Shown: piece by piece, positions 1-11,212 of the stretch | Numbering within the stretch: position 1 is the stretch's first letter | Layout of the letters: every line of letters begins with the position of its first letter | Assembly: GCF_040115645.1 (NCBI RefSeq) | Contig: NC_089553.1 | Coordinates: 1,736,001-1,800,000 of the forward strand | Length of the DNA: 64,000 bases | Origin: Euwallacea fornicatus | Taxonomy: Eukaryota > Arthropoda > Insecta > Coleoptera > Curculionidae | Direction: 5' to 3' | The notes under the pieces: generated by a model | What the model was told of the DNA's origin: nothing | The model's database searches: none | The model's input: the letters and a program-made list of their open reading frames with translations, nothing else | Made by a program: the position numbers and the translations under genes

Positions 1-222
1 ATTAATTCGCATTGTGAGCATCGCGTCGGACTTACTGTTAAAATAATCTGTAGCGGTAACTAACCCTTTCCAGTACCTTAGCTTCCGGAGCGTCGGAGGA
101 AGCATAATTTTTTCATTTAAGAGCTCCGGAAAAAGTCTAGAGGCGTTAAATTCGGTGATCTTGCTGGCCAATTTGCGGGCGAACCGTTGCCGATCAGATC
201 CGTCTCTCAAAACATGTTTCAT
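1..222 (-). CDS. Unrecognised partial reading frame open to the window edge
   Basis: A frame of 74 codons starts at ATG 222 on the minus strand and runs open through position 1. The predicted peptide is charged and mixed in composition. It contains RQRFARKLASKITEFNASRL and, nearer the edge, RKLRYWKGLVTATDYFN. Codon third positions are richer in G and C than the surrounding DNA, which is why I list it. I do not recognise a family. A GTAAGT at about 37-32 on the minus strand could be a splice donor, in which case the last ~12 codons would be intronic. It could be the end of a host gene or part of a transposon. Confidence is low because the frame is short and cut. Confidence 0.25.
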   Translation of the reverse strand, partial: MKHVLRDGSDRQRFARKLASKITEFNASRLFPELLNEKIMLPPTLRKLRYWKGLVTATDYFNSKSDAMLTMRIN

Positions 223-3200
223 TTAAAAATCCACGAACGTTTACACTAGAGTGGGGTGGCGTTCCGCAGTGCATAAACCACATGTCGTCACGAAGTTGGA
301 GTGAAAAATTCTGCAATAAATCGGATGGAATGTTTTGCAAGTTTTGGCATTGCCACTAGGGCAATAAACAAATTTAAAAAAATCGGCATTAATTTCGGAA
401 AAAAAATCCGAAAACATTTGGAGTTTTGAATTGCCTTCGACTAGATTATTAATTATTAATGGAAGTACAGCTGATGGGTCTTGGAAATCATACATGCGAT
501 GTTTCCAGGTTGAGCAAAATGGATGGAAAATTGCGAATTCGAGGCAGCACTTTCATCGACACTCGTACGTTCATTTCTCTCGGAGAAGCCTTATGCCAGA
601 AGCGATTTAACCTTCCCAACGATGGAATGATGTTCCATTTTAAAAGGCCAAAAATCATTCAATTTACAATAAACTCAACTCCGGTCAACAACAATCATAG
701 CAAACGCTATCGGTATGTGAGATATAAGGAATATTTATTTTATTGTTGCGTTTTTAACGTTGTTTTCGCAACAATGATGAATTGCAAAGTATAGTAAATA
801 ATTTTTTCGCAGAGAAACTGTGTGTCTGGCGAAAATATTACGGCAGAGGAAAAATCTTGAAAACAAAGTCAGCTCGTGAAGAAAATTTAAGTCATTCCCA
901 TAGGGGGTAACGAAAATAAAACGTTTTATTTACGAACCACCCTCCATTCTTAATATTTTCCATGCATTAGAAAAAGGTTCCGCTCAGGTTCAAACACGTC
1001 AGTTTATGTGGTACCTTTTAGTTCCAAAATTTGGGAAAATCGTTAAAAGCGTTATAGCGATTATTTCGAAAAAACGACATTAATTTCATAATTTTGAGGC
1101 CCTTATTCACGTTCAGTTGTTTTTGGCCGTGCGGTCATTTCAGGGACGCCCTGTATACAACAAAAATTTCAATTTTTCCTGCTGAATTAAGGTTTGAAAT
1201 GTTCTGGCTGTGTTTAAAGCCACGTGGCAATTAAAGAAGGTTGACCTGATCCGTCAGAAAGAAATAATTACATTATGTCCCCAATTCAAACAAATAATCA
1301 CTCATAGTCCTCGAAATCGTTTGCGAAGGGATAATAACGTTGAAAGGAACAACAGGAAACTAACAAAAGGACAATTTAGAGATGTGCGATAAGAGAACAA
1401 TCAACAGATCGCCCTCAGGTACCTTTTTCTTTCCCCCCTCATAAAAGCATTCGTTTTGTGGAATTCGGGAAAATTGATTGTAAAAATGAACGTCACTCAC
1501 GCTCAAGACTAATTGATAAAATATTTTGACTTTATTAAGTTTCGTATTTGGTTGGTCCCTCTTTTACGTGTGATGTTCAGACTTTAATTATCAAATGCGA
1601 ACTCAGTTTGAATTATCATTATGTAGAGTGAACCCTTTAATTAAAGTCATGATTTGACTCTCGATTCTGTGTGCTCATGAAGCAAAAGTAGTGTCAGCAA
1701 AAGTCGCAAAAAACTACCCCTTTCTGCATCTCAAAGATGTAAAAAAATTACTGCACAGTCTGGTGCATCCCTCCCTCTTCGCCGGGGGTTTTTAATTTAA
1801 CTTTTTGCCCCATTTTAAATAAGTTTTGTTGTTCTCTTTTCCTATTTACCCGAAGCGCCTCTACAAAATACCTCTGGCAGATTTAAATCAAATTTTTAAT
1901 TGGTTGCGCCTGAAAAATATTATTTCATTGCACTGAATTTGCTGTGAACGATTTCGATATTGAAATATTTTTACTATTTTTTTGCTTAAGAGCCACTTTA
2001 AATCCGCCCCTGAACTGAAAGTTTGTTCATACGATGACGTGGAATGCTTCTCTGTGTTGAATGGGATAAATTACAAATTTCGAATGCACTTACATGAATT
2101 TCTTCCATTAAAAAAAGGAACGTTTTCCATATCACATCGATTGAGAACGGGAATTTTCTGAATTTTTCATACATTTATTGAAATCTCAACAATGTCAGAT
2201 ATCTGAATGAGCAAAGAAATAAATTTGTTTTCAGTTTGAATCATATTCTCACTTATTCTGAACACCTGTAAAGAGTTTTCTAACATTTTCTATTATAACG
2301 TTATTTGAATGGATGAGTGATAGAGCATTCGGCGAAAATGAGTAGTGGAAAAGTACGACAGATCTTTGATGAAATTAAGCAAAAAATGGGATTCAATATT
2401 GAAATATGAATCAAAGTCAACATATGGATTGGAGATATCCCTTAAGGCAATTGCTTCGCATGTTCGTAAAAAATCTTCTATCGATTATGTGCTTGATTTT
2501 GCAGCGACTTATGTTGAATTTAGTTATTTTACATCAATGCAAACACTTCTGCGTAAACACCTAGAATTCCAAAACCAAATTATTTTGCTCAGACATTTGC
2601 ATGAGTAAATTTCGGAAGTTTTTCACTTAAATCTCTAGTTTTTTTTACTAATTGATAGGTCCTATGTCCCCTTGTGAGGGACTAAATTTCTGCCTTTGGG
2701 TAAACATTAAATATCAGATTGATTTAGGAGAAGAACTTTGATTCCACGAAAAAGCATTCGTATTCCAAAAAAGCAGGAAATTTTCCATTCAAGTATTGCG
2801 TTCTTGTTTTCTCTAAAAACCACATTTGATCGTTTTCGTAATGTGTTGAAAGAGCCTTCCACCTTCGGCGTTAGGCTTGTTCGCACAAAATATGGAAATA
2901 AGCTCATGCAATTTTTAGTAAGCACGCTTACATGCAAAATTATTGGTAATTTTGATGCCTTTTTCTACTCCCCCGATAATTACGGTAAAAATTCAGGACG
3001 TTGGGAGTAATTTAATTGCAGTAAGTTCAGCGGCATAATCCGTTCCTATGAGCAAATAAACATAAAAATACTCGTGAATTTGATTATAAGGGTCTTATTA
3101 CTTCTCCGTTTGAGCCTATGGGCCTCGATATTATATAGGAAATTGCTTTCTAATTACCGCAGAAATGGAGGAGCTTTTGAGCCATTAAATAGTGTTAAAA

Positions 3201-4081
3201 GCGGGGGCGTAATTTCAATCTATGAAGAACTATAATGGTTTGAAGGATTATTTAGGTACATTGGATCTTAATTCTTTATGTAAATTGTCTCGTTTTGGAG
3301 CCTTTATCCACCAAAACGCGCAATTTACCTTCTTTTGGTGGATAAAGAGCCCGTCCTACATTGGATTTGTGTGCGCTTTTTTACGATTGTGATTAGGAGG
3401 GGGACCTCAGCGACTCCAATTAATTTTAGATTGAGCACTGCAGCTTTCTTGATAAAATGGCGAACGGACTTTTCTTTGCCTTAATTATTTTCGCACAAGT
3501 TTTCACTCGTAATTAGGAACATTAAGAAAGTGTCTGTCATTTTGTATCTACAACCGTATCCTCAGTCTTGTCTCATCTCCCCTTATTCATAACCCCATTA
3601 CAAAGGTAAAATGTCGGACGATAAACAAGCTTCCAAACGGCATATGGCAACCCGGTTCGGGCGAGGTTTTAACTTAAAACAAGGCTGAGTGACATGACCA
3701 GAAAATCTTGGCGAAATTTATTTTATGGGGCATAAACTTTAAAAGAATTGTTCTCCAGGGCTTTCCAGATACAAACATTCCTTTGGACGGCTAGATTTGC
3801 TGGCTTGCTTTTATTTTAACGCGACCCGCATTGTTATGAGGTCGGAAAACGTGATTTTCCGGTAAATGTTTCGGAAAAAGTGTTTTTAAAGTGTGACTGG
3901 CACTTCGGCCTCCATTAAATCGCGCAGTGCGTATTTTAATTAAGTTCGGACGTGTGCGCATTATCGCGAGGATGTGCGTTTCCTTTAAATAAGGCGATTA
4001 GGGAAACGGTCAGGGATTACTTTATCTACTTCATAAATTAATTGTAAAATCGACTCATTCAATGCGAAAGAGGCATTAATA
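223..4081. other. Noncoding, no gene recognised
   Basis: AT-rich DNA with only short, overlapping chance frames on both strands. The one landmark is GACGCCCTGTAT at 1145-1156. This resembles the CACCCTGTA ends of other elements in the window and may be the right end of a decayed transposon whose left end I could not find. Confidence 0.6.
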
Positions 4082-4727
4082 CATCGCTTGTAAAAAGAAT
4101 TGCAATACGTTTATAACCCTTCAACTTATCGTTATTGGATGGTCAACTGATTCGTTGGTTTGGATGCAAATGTTTAGGTAGTCATATATTATACGTTTTA
4201 TTTCTGACAATCGGACAATTTGCCCCCGGAGCAAAGAAATTTGGATATTTTTTACTCGGCCAGTTTACCCCCGCTGTCGGGGCAAGTTGCCCGTTTTTTG
4301 ATGATACGTTTAATCGTCGACTATCATTACGCAGAATATTGTTAATAAATGAGAAAAATGCGATGTGTAGCCGAAGGATGTACATTTCAAGTAGCGTTAG
4401 CTATTTTTTGATGATTCCAACCAAAATGACTGGAAAAATTCCAATAATGCACCTCGGCCAAGTTGCCCTGGTCTCCCCTAGTATATAAAATGGAAGGTAA
4501 TTCAATAAAGGCTATAACGGCATACTCAAAATTAAAACTGGATCTACTGTATCCCTAAAAAAATAATAGCGCAAAGAGCATATTCTAAAAAGATTGAAAG
4601 TTTTCATTTACCTCCTAAATAGACAATCTGTTCTCACTGCATTTAGAGAGATCGTGAGAAAATGGCAATAACACGTAGACATTCCAAATCGTCTTCAATG
4701 TAAGCAATTTTTTAAATACAAAATATA

Positions 4728-6144
4728 CTGCATAACGTAAAAGAAGAGAACACACTGTAAAAATGGTTTTATTTAGATCATTTTTGGCATGAATTTTTCT
4801 CACGTTAAAACAAATACTTCAATAAAAATTTGAACAAATTTAAATGTTAAAAACAAAAAAATAATAATAATTTGTCGGTCCTCCGTGGTGTCTTATACAT
4901 TCTGGTACACGTCTAGGCATGGATTCAGTGAGGCGATTGATGTCCTCTTGGGAGATCTCATTACCGATTTACTAGAAAACATGACATAGCGTCGCTAATG
5001 TTTGTAGGGGATGGGGTAAATTATGCAACCTTCTACCTTCAATCTTCCGTACATGTTCAATCGGTGAGAAGTCTGGAGATCGATGTGGCCAAGGTAGCAA
5101 ATTGATTGTATTTTGTTGAAAGAAGTCCATTGTCACCCTAATCACATGTGGTCGTGCTTTGTCTTGCTGGGAAACTGGATTAACAAAAGTTTCCAGATGA
5201 GGCACGAAATAAGGTTTCAGGACTGCTTAGATGTATCGTTGGACTGTCATACCGCCTCTAACGAAAAGTAAATGTTATTTGCTACCATATGCAGTAGCAC
5301 TCCAAACCATTACCCCTACAGTCTGATTGGAATGCTTCTGTATTGTAGACTGAAGATCCCGTGTTTCACCCTGTTTTTTTCTTATTCTTGTCCGGCCATC
5401 ATGCATACCCAACCAGAATTTGGGTTCGTCACTAAACACATTATCCCATTTCAAATTCGAATATATCCGTTCTTTGCATCACTGCAGTTGATTTTGTTGA
5501 TGGTTTAAGGTGAATGGTAACATAAGATAGGGACGGTAGGAAGTCAGTCCGAAACTTCTTATACGGCAATAAATGGTTTGAATCCCAATGGGCTTTCCAT
5601 ACTCAGGAAACCACTGATCCGTCAGCCTGAGACGAACCTGTCTCTTAGTGCCATAATGCGAAGGTGGAGATCTCGGCGTTCTGTAATTCTTCAGGATCGT
5701 CCAGTACCCCTCTTTCTGCCTGTTTGCTCTTCTTGGAATAATGTCTGACAACATCTCACCATAGTTTTTACACTGCGGGTCAATTTAGTGGCGATTTCCC
5801 CAAATGACCAACCGGCCTTTCGTAAACGCACTAATCGACCTGTCTCGAACTCGCTCGATTGATGAAAATTTCACTGCATCCTGCGTCTGGACATATTTAA
5901 TTAATCTAAAAGCACTTGCTAAGCACACTGCACCCCAATAAATGATATTTGGCAGTTATATTGTTGATATTTTACTGCAATTTTTACAATAAAAAAAACT
6001 TAAAACCTCTGATGACTCTTAAAAACATCGATAAATATTACTGAAAATTTAATTGTTCTTTTGTTCCCATATAGGAACATACATACCAACACTTGTTTAA
6101 ATAAAATCATTTCTATGGGGCGTTCTTCTTTTAATGGCTTGCAG
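4728..6144 (-). mobile_element. Tc1-like transposon, copy 1 (nested)
   Basis: The element is bounded by inverted ends CTGCATAACGTAAAAGAAGA at 4728 and CTGCAAGCCATTAAAAGAAG reading inward from 6144. TA flanks both sides (4726-4727 and 6145-6146). A further inverted block, TGTAAAAATGGTTTTATTTA and its diverged partner near 6097-6118, brings the terminal repeat to about 60 bp. The interior encodes a broken DD34E transposase on the minus strand. From about 4921 to 5989 the sequence matches copy 2 (17266-18689) with no difference seen by eye, whereas the ends outside that tract differ at many positions. Confidence 0.85.
4972..5894 (-). pseudogene. Tc1-like transposase, broken (copy 1)
   Basis: This is the relic of a DD34E transposase, the nuclear enzyme that cuts and pastes Tc1 elements at TA. 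The N-terminal helix-turn-helix region reads GRLVRLRKAGWSFGEIATKL. Catalytic motifs are visible as FSDE (first D), QQDKARPH (second D) and SPDFSPIEH (E), with 34 residues between the second D and the E. The frame is disabled by a stop at codon 8, a stop after TGRS, a frameshift near RFVSG, and a stop in YGSK*H. Its length of 923 bp and its lesions match copy 2 exactly. The usual family length is about 340 residues, so little has been deleted. It lies inside the DD41D element and is not expected to make enzyme. Confidence 0.85.
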
Positions 6145-6223
6145 TATATTTCGGTTTTCGTAGAATTCGTTAGTAGCTTGAACTCCGTTGTTAGGCGCGT
6201 ACCACAGTTAGAACATTAAGAAA

Positions 6224-7252
6224 ATGCCTCGTTTATATGAGAAGCAACGAATTGAAATTTAAACCTTTTCGGGGAATGGAAATTGCAAAAGAATTCGCGA
6301 AGAGGTGTGTCTCACATTTAATGAGAAATATTCAGACCGTCTTATTGACAGAAGCGTACCTTGTCGGATTAATAAAAAAATTCAATAGACTGGAGGTGTG
6401 AAAGCTGCTCCAAAATGTGGAAGACCTCGAACAGCAACTGGTGGCTATAAAGCACTAGACATTCCATTATCTATTGATTAAAACCTCGTACAGTCTACCA
6501 GCAAACTTGCCGATGAATTTGATGTACCTGGAAAATCAGTAATTAATCTTTCAAAATGGGATATCTACATAATTTCCCTTCACCCGAGAGTTGACGCCTG
6601 AAAATGTCGACCATAGGATGGAATTTTGTGAATTGTATTTTCGGACGAAGCAACGTTTTGCTTAAATAAATGCATTCATCGACATAATTGACTCTATTGG
6701 TCTACAGACCATCCCCGTTGGATGCAGACTCCGCATACATAACATCAACAAATATTCGATGCCTGGACGGGTATATTCGGCTACCAATTCATCGGTCCAT
6801 TTTTCATTGAGAGGAACTTAAACAACGCATCATACTTGCGCTTATTGCAAAACGAAATTGTTCCATCAATCACCGTAACTTTTCTTGGAGAAAATGGGGA
6901 ACAAGTAGCCAATAATGTTTAGTTCCAAAGAGATGGTGCACCTATACATTATGCTGTGGCTGTGAGCGAGCGTCTTGATGGGATTTTCCCTGGGAGATGG
7001 ATCGGTAGAAGAGTCGCAATAGAATGACCGCCACGATCTCCAGACTTTACGCCTCCAGATTTTTTGTGGGGTCACTTAAAAGGTTCCGTTTTCGAAAATT
7101 GACCAAAAGATTTCGATGAGTTACGCCATGAAATTCAAACAGAATCAAAATTAACAACAGAAGCAGCAATGGATGGTCGCATAAGAGGGTTGGAGGAACG
7201 GCTGAGTTGTTGTCAAATTGTTGCTGAAGCTATTCTTATTGTAGGAATTTGA
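6224..7252 (+). pseudogene. DD41D transposase, heavily mutated
   Basis: One uninterrupted register from ATG 6224 to TGA 7250-7252 (343 codons) contains about eleven stop codons and no net frameshift. Visible motifs are FSDEATF (first D), FQRDGAPIHY (second D), FPGRWIGRR, and PPRSPDFTPPDF followed by LWGHLK. The spacing from the second to the third Asp is 41 residues, the mark of the DD41D branch of IS630-Tc1-mariner. Several stops fall where relatives have Trp (for example before PPRSPD and before FQRDG), consistent with TGG decay. Length is normal for the family. The Tc1 insertion lies about 80 bp upstream of the start codon, in the leader. Confidence 0.85.
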
Positions 7253-7410
7253 ATTTTTCTTGATGCAATGGCGAGTCCCTTTATTTAATTTTTTAAATAA
7301 CCTTAAAAAGAATGATAAAATCATACGTGCTTAAGCATTATGAGAAAACATCAGGTCAGCTGCAGTTGGTGAAAGTTATAAACGCGTTGCAATACTTTTT
7401 ATAAGCGCTG

Positions 7411-10400
7411 TAAGTTCGTCTTGGGATTCCTAATGTATCCGGAGGATTTCCAGACTTCCTGATCTAGGCATTATTTACTGAAAGCCTCGCTAATGAAGCC
7501 CGTTAAGACTGAGACAGATAATTTCCTGGTTTATCCTCAAACGCATACAGTTTTATTATTTCGGTTTTGACATTAAAAAGTTTTTAATATCGCCACCGGG
7601 GGCCTCAAAATTGCGTTTTGTATTGGTATTTCCTCTCCCCTCCTTTTAATGCGATATCGATTTGCAACCGCCGTGTATACGCAAACTTGTGTTTGCTAAT
7701 TTTGAAACGAGGTGCAAATTATAGGCCTCCACAATTTTTAACGTGTAATTTTGATTGCATTAGGAAATTACGTATTCTACACATTACGGATTTGACGTGG
7801 CTACTCGGTAGCAAATTTGCATGATTCCTGTTGCCCATGGTAGTTATTAACTAATGCCCAGCTTCCAGATCGAATTAATTAGCTTCAGCTTAATTGATTG
7901 GTAGGTAAAAGCGGAATAATTCCATAGACTCTGTTCTAATGCAAATTATAATAACACCCACAGGCTTACGCATCGTAATCTCGTATCCTCCGCATAGCGT
8001 CGCGTACAATATGTGGGAGAAAATAATCTATTCTACGCTAAAGAGCTTTCCTTCCAAATTCGTTTTCCATAAATTAACCTTTTTCACATGAAATCAGCAC
8101 GAGCCAAAACTTACCTACGTCTAAATCTAGAGAAGGGCATTAGGGAGGATTACAAATTCGGCCCTTTTCTCAAACCCAAATTGCTTCAGAGGCCACTAAC
8201 GGTCACCGAAACGTTAGGCATGTTATTAGCTCTTATACGCATTGGTTGGCCGTTGTAATCTGTTGTAGTAGAAATTGTCTTTAAACTCGGAAACAAGTGA
8301 GATTAAAGCGGTTATTTGGGCTGTTGTGGAAGTTCGTTTTAATTGACTCCACGTAATGTATCATTGGAAACGTCCGTGGAACTGCTTTGGGCTTAATTTT
8401 TCGGTTGGAAAAAAAATCGCATCGCCGATCTTCCGAAACGATTAAGATCGCAACTTTATGAGCCCCAGATAGAAACTTCCAGTGGGGCGAAACAATAGTA
8501 CTTCCAGTAGAAGGACAACGCCCTAGTGGTCCAGGGAGATCTCCCGCCTCTACAGAATCCACCATTATCGTCGCTTCAGATTTAACATGTGGGTTGTTTT
8601 TTTGTTTGAATATTATCGACTAATTGGTGCGGCCTTTTATAACCATTTTACTTGTCCATCAGCAATTTTATAATCCGCACGTAATACATGAGTCGCGGGG
8701 GGAATATTTATGAGATAAATTTGCTGAAAAATGAATAGGCACTCGTTCGAAACATCGTTAGCCAGCCCCTTCTCCAGATATGCCTCCGTTAGATTTTCCC
8801 TTTCGGGGCCGAATTGAAAACGAAATACCAGACCGATCGAGGGGAGGAGTTTTATAACAATCTCGACAATCCTTGATGGACAAGCGTTTGGGAAATGAAA
8901 GTGAAACGCAGGTGAAATTTTGCAAATTTCAAACTCATTAAGGGATTTAGAATATTTTCATTCATTTATTTTTCGCGTCAAAACTTTCGCTCTTGATGTC
9001 GCTTCATTTAGTTGCCAGATGCACCTCCACACTCCCGAAAATTTTAATAAGTATTTGTCTTTCGGGCTCGCTTAGTGCCCCCGAGTGTTTCACATAAACG
9101 ACGCGAAAACGAACATTTATTCGAAATATATTACTTCGAGGCGGTTCTGATGAGACACTCCCCCGGTAATAATATCACATTTTATCACAGGAAGAACCTC
9201 TTTATACGTCTTATCACTGGGCCGTAATTTCTTTGAGCTATTGCCGAGGAGACGAGAAGGAGCGACACTGTAAAGAACGCGTTCGGGGATGGAAGCTGAG
9301 ACAATTAATGGAATATAAACACACACACACACACACACGTAACTACCCCCTTCATCGAGTCCTTGAATACTGGATTACAGAAAAAGCAATGAAAAATAAT
9401 GTAACTATTTTCTGACGGCGACAGTCTCATATTTCAGGACAGGAATGCCTTTCATGGCCTTATTTTAAAATTTTTTCATCCTTTATGAAAAACGGCCAAC
9501 CTGTAAGATGCGACGAAATATAATTTATTACCCAGGCCTTGTATAAAGAAAGGAAAATTCTTTGTGTAGTAAAATGAATGCCGCCTGTTCGTTCCATATT
9601 TCTTGAAATAAGAGAGAGAAAAAGAGAGGGACATAAAGAGGAAAGTAACGAGGGAGAAAGAGGGGGACTCGTTTAGCTTTGCTTTATAATATTCCTTAGA
9701 TGCTAAAATTAAGTGAACATGCTTCTGATAACAAAAAACTGTCTTAATCCGAATACCGCAAAGGTCCATAACTCATTAGAGTTACCCCGATAATAGCTCA
9801 AGTTTCTTAACATAACACAAAGTTGAGGCTCAAGGCTATAATGAATTATAGCAATTTATCTTGCACCCTTGATAACCTAAAGTCTTAATAGAGCTTTGGG
9901 CCCTATTCGTATTTAACCAAGGGATTTTATCACCATACCAGGCATTGCATTTCAGCAACTGCTTGAAAACAACCACGAAATGCTGTGAAACCACTTTTTT
10001 CAGCATAGCATCAAATGCACGACCATCCAATCCCAGGAATACAATCGATGACTTTGGATGGAGCCGTAGCGAGATTTTCGAAAGTTATGATTATCATAAT
10101 GATTCGGATGAGTTGCTGGACAGCCTGGATGCCCCAAAAAGAGATTATTGCCCAGGCTGGTCGGAACCTTAAAATTTCAATGATTTTTTCAAAGAAGAAA
10201 ACATAGATTCTGATCAAGGAACTATACGTTTCGTCTTTCGGCGACCATCATCAATTTTATTTTTTCTTATGGGCCCCACATCGAATTTTTCGATAAAAAA
10301 GTGGACAAATCTGAAAACGTCGTTGGGTTGATGAGAAAAAGTGACAATGAAAATGTGCTTGTAGTTTTGGACTTCCTTACCAAATAACGCTAAAAAATAG

Positions 10401-10667
10401 AAACGAAATCTCCAATAAAAAATGTTTTCGGCTATCTTCGGAAGTGCTCGGAAAATTCAAATTTTGAAAACGGCAAGTGCTAAATTACACAATTTTACCC
10501 CCTCTTAAGCTTCTTTGCACCTCTTCTGCCGCCCGAGATGCCAATGGTGAGGGTCGAGTTTGAAATGCCCTGTATATGAAAAAATAAATAATTGTAGAAA
10601 ATACCGTACAAATTGAGTTTAACAGGACATGAGGGGGGCAAGGGCGGGCAATTTAGAGTTGCAATCT
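7411..10667. other. Noncoding, no gene recognised
   Basis: No convincing reading frame. Around 7870-7910 there are clustered AATTAATTAG and TTAATTGATTGG motifs, of the type bound by homeodomain proteins, but such strings are common in AT-rich DNA. A CA microsatellite lies at 9319-9338. The string GAAATGCCCTGTATAT at about 10560-10575 looks like a decayed transposon end. Confidence 0.55.
9319..9338. repeat. (CA)n microsatellite
   Basis: About ten uninterrupted AC dinucleotides. Confidence 0.95.
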
Positions 10668-11212
10668 ATACAGGGTGTCCATTCGAAACCATATCGCCTC
10701 CACTTATTCACGATTGTAAAATATTTAAGCTTACACAGCAGAATAATAATTTCAAAGAGGACGAATCGTACCTGTGTTGAGGAGAAACTCTAAGTCCCAG
10801 AGATAAATGTGTAAAAATGTTAATGGAAGATGTAGTGGAAAGAGTAACTTTTTAGTTCCTTTGCCTCTTGACTATTGCTCTTACTTATCACCATATGTCA
10901 TTTTCAAAGTTTGGCATTACTTCACCTGATGGTGGCAAAGTTCAAAAGCATCACCAGTGACTGAACAGTCACTGGTGATCGTATTTAAAGAATAATAATT
11001 TGGAAATGCAATAAAAAATATACCCTTGAAAATTTCACATCGGAAGTGCCTTCTATTTGATATTAACATAGGGGTTCGTCTCTGGAGTATCAAGTTTAGG
11101 GCCATGATTCGTCCTTTTCTAAGACACCATCGACCTGTTTCAGGATTTTACTCAAACGTTCTAAAATTGAGGAAATGTAAAAGTGGCAAGCTGTCACGTG
11201 GACACCCTGTAT
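10668..11212. mobile_element. Foldback-like MITE with ACAGGGTGTCC ends
   Basis: Both ends carry ATACAGGGTGTCCA in inverted orientation, at 10668 and 11212. Intermittent complementarity continues inward: for example AGGACGAATC and then CCAGAGAYRAA occur in matching order in both arms. At the centre lies a perfect palindrome (10950-10979). No transposase is encoded. This is the structure expected of a non-autonomous foldback element. The ACAGGGTG end is shared with the DD41D element at 48975-51062, so that family may supply transposase, but this is inference. Confidence 0.7.
10950..10979. repeat. Perfect 14-bp inverted repeat
   Basis: ATCACCAGTGACTG is followed by AA and then its exact complement, near the middle of the foldback MITE. 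Confidence 0.95.

Larger units (their letters stand above)
4082..7410 (+). mobile_element. DD41D (visitor/rosa-like) ITm transposon, interrupted by a Tc1
   Basis: The ends form an imperfect terminal inverted repeat of about 36 bp. The left end begins CATCGCTTGTAAAAAG at 4082, and the right end, read in reverse complement, begins CAGCGCTTATAAAAAG at 7410. Both continue into TTGCAA and CGTTTATAAC. TA is present at 4080-4081 and at 7411-7412, as expected for a TA target duplication. The transposase relic lies at 6224-7252 in plus orientation. A Tc1 element occupies 4728-6144, so the host element would be about 1.9 kb without it. The roughly 650 bp from 4082 to 4727 is long for a leader and may contain further inserted DNA. 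In it, four TTGCCC or TTACCC blocks occur at about 4218, 4264, 4285 and 4460. Confidence 0.7.

Noticed and set aside
4135..4488. 117-codon plus-strand frame
   Set aside because: It has an overlapping minus-strand frame and consists partly of repeated TTGCCC blocks in the leader of the DD41D element.
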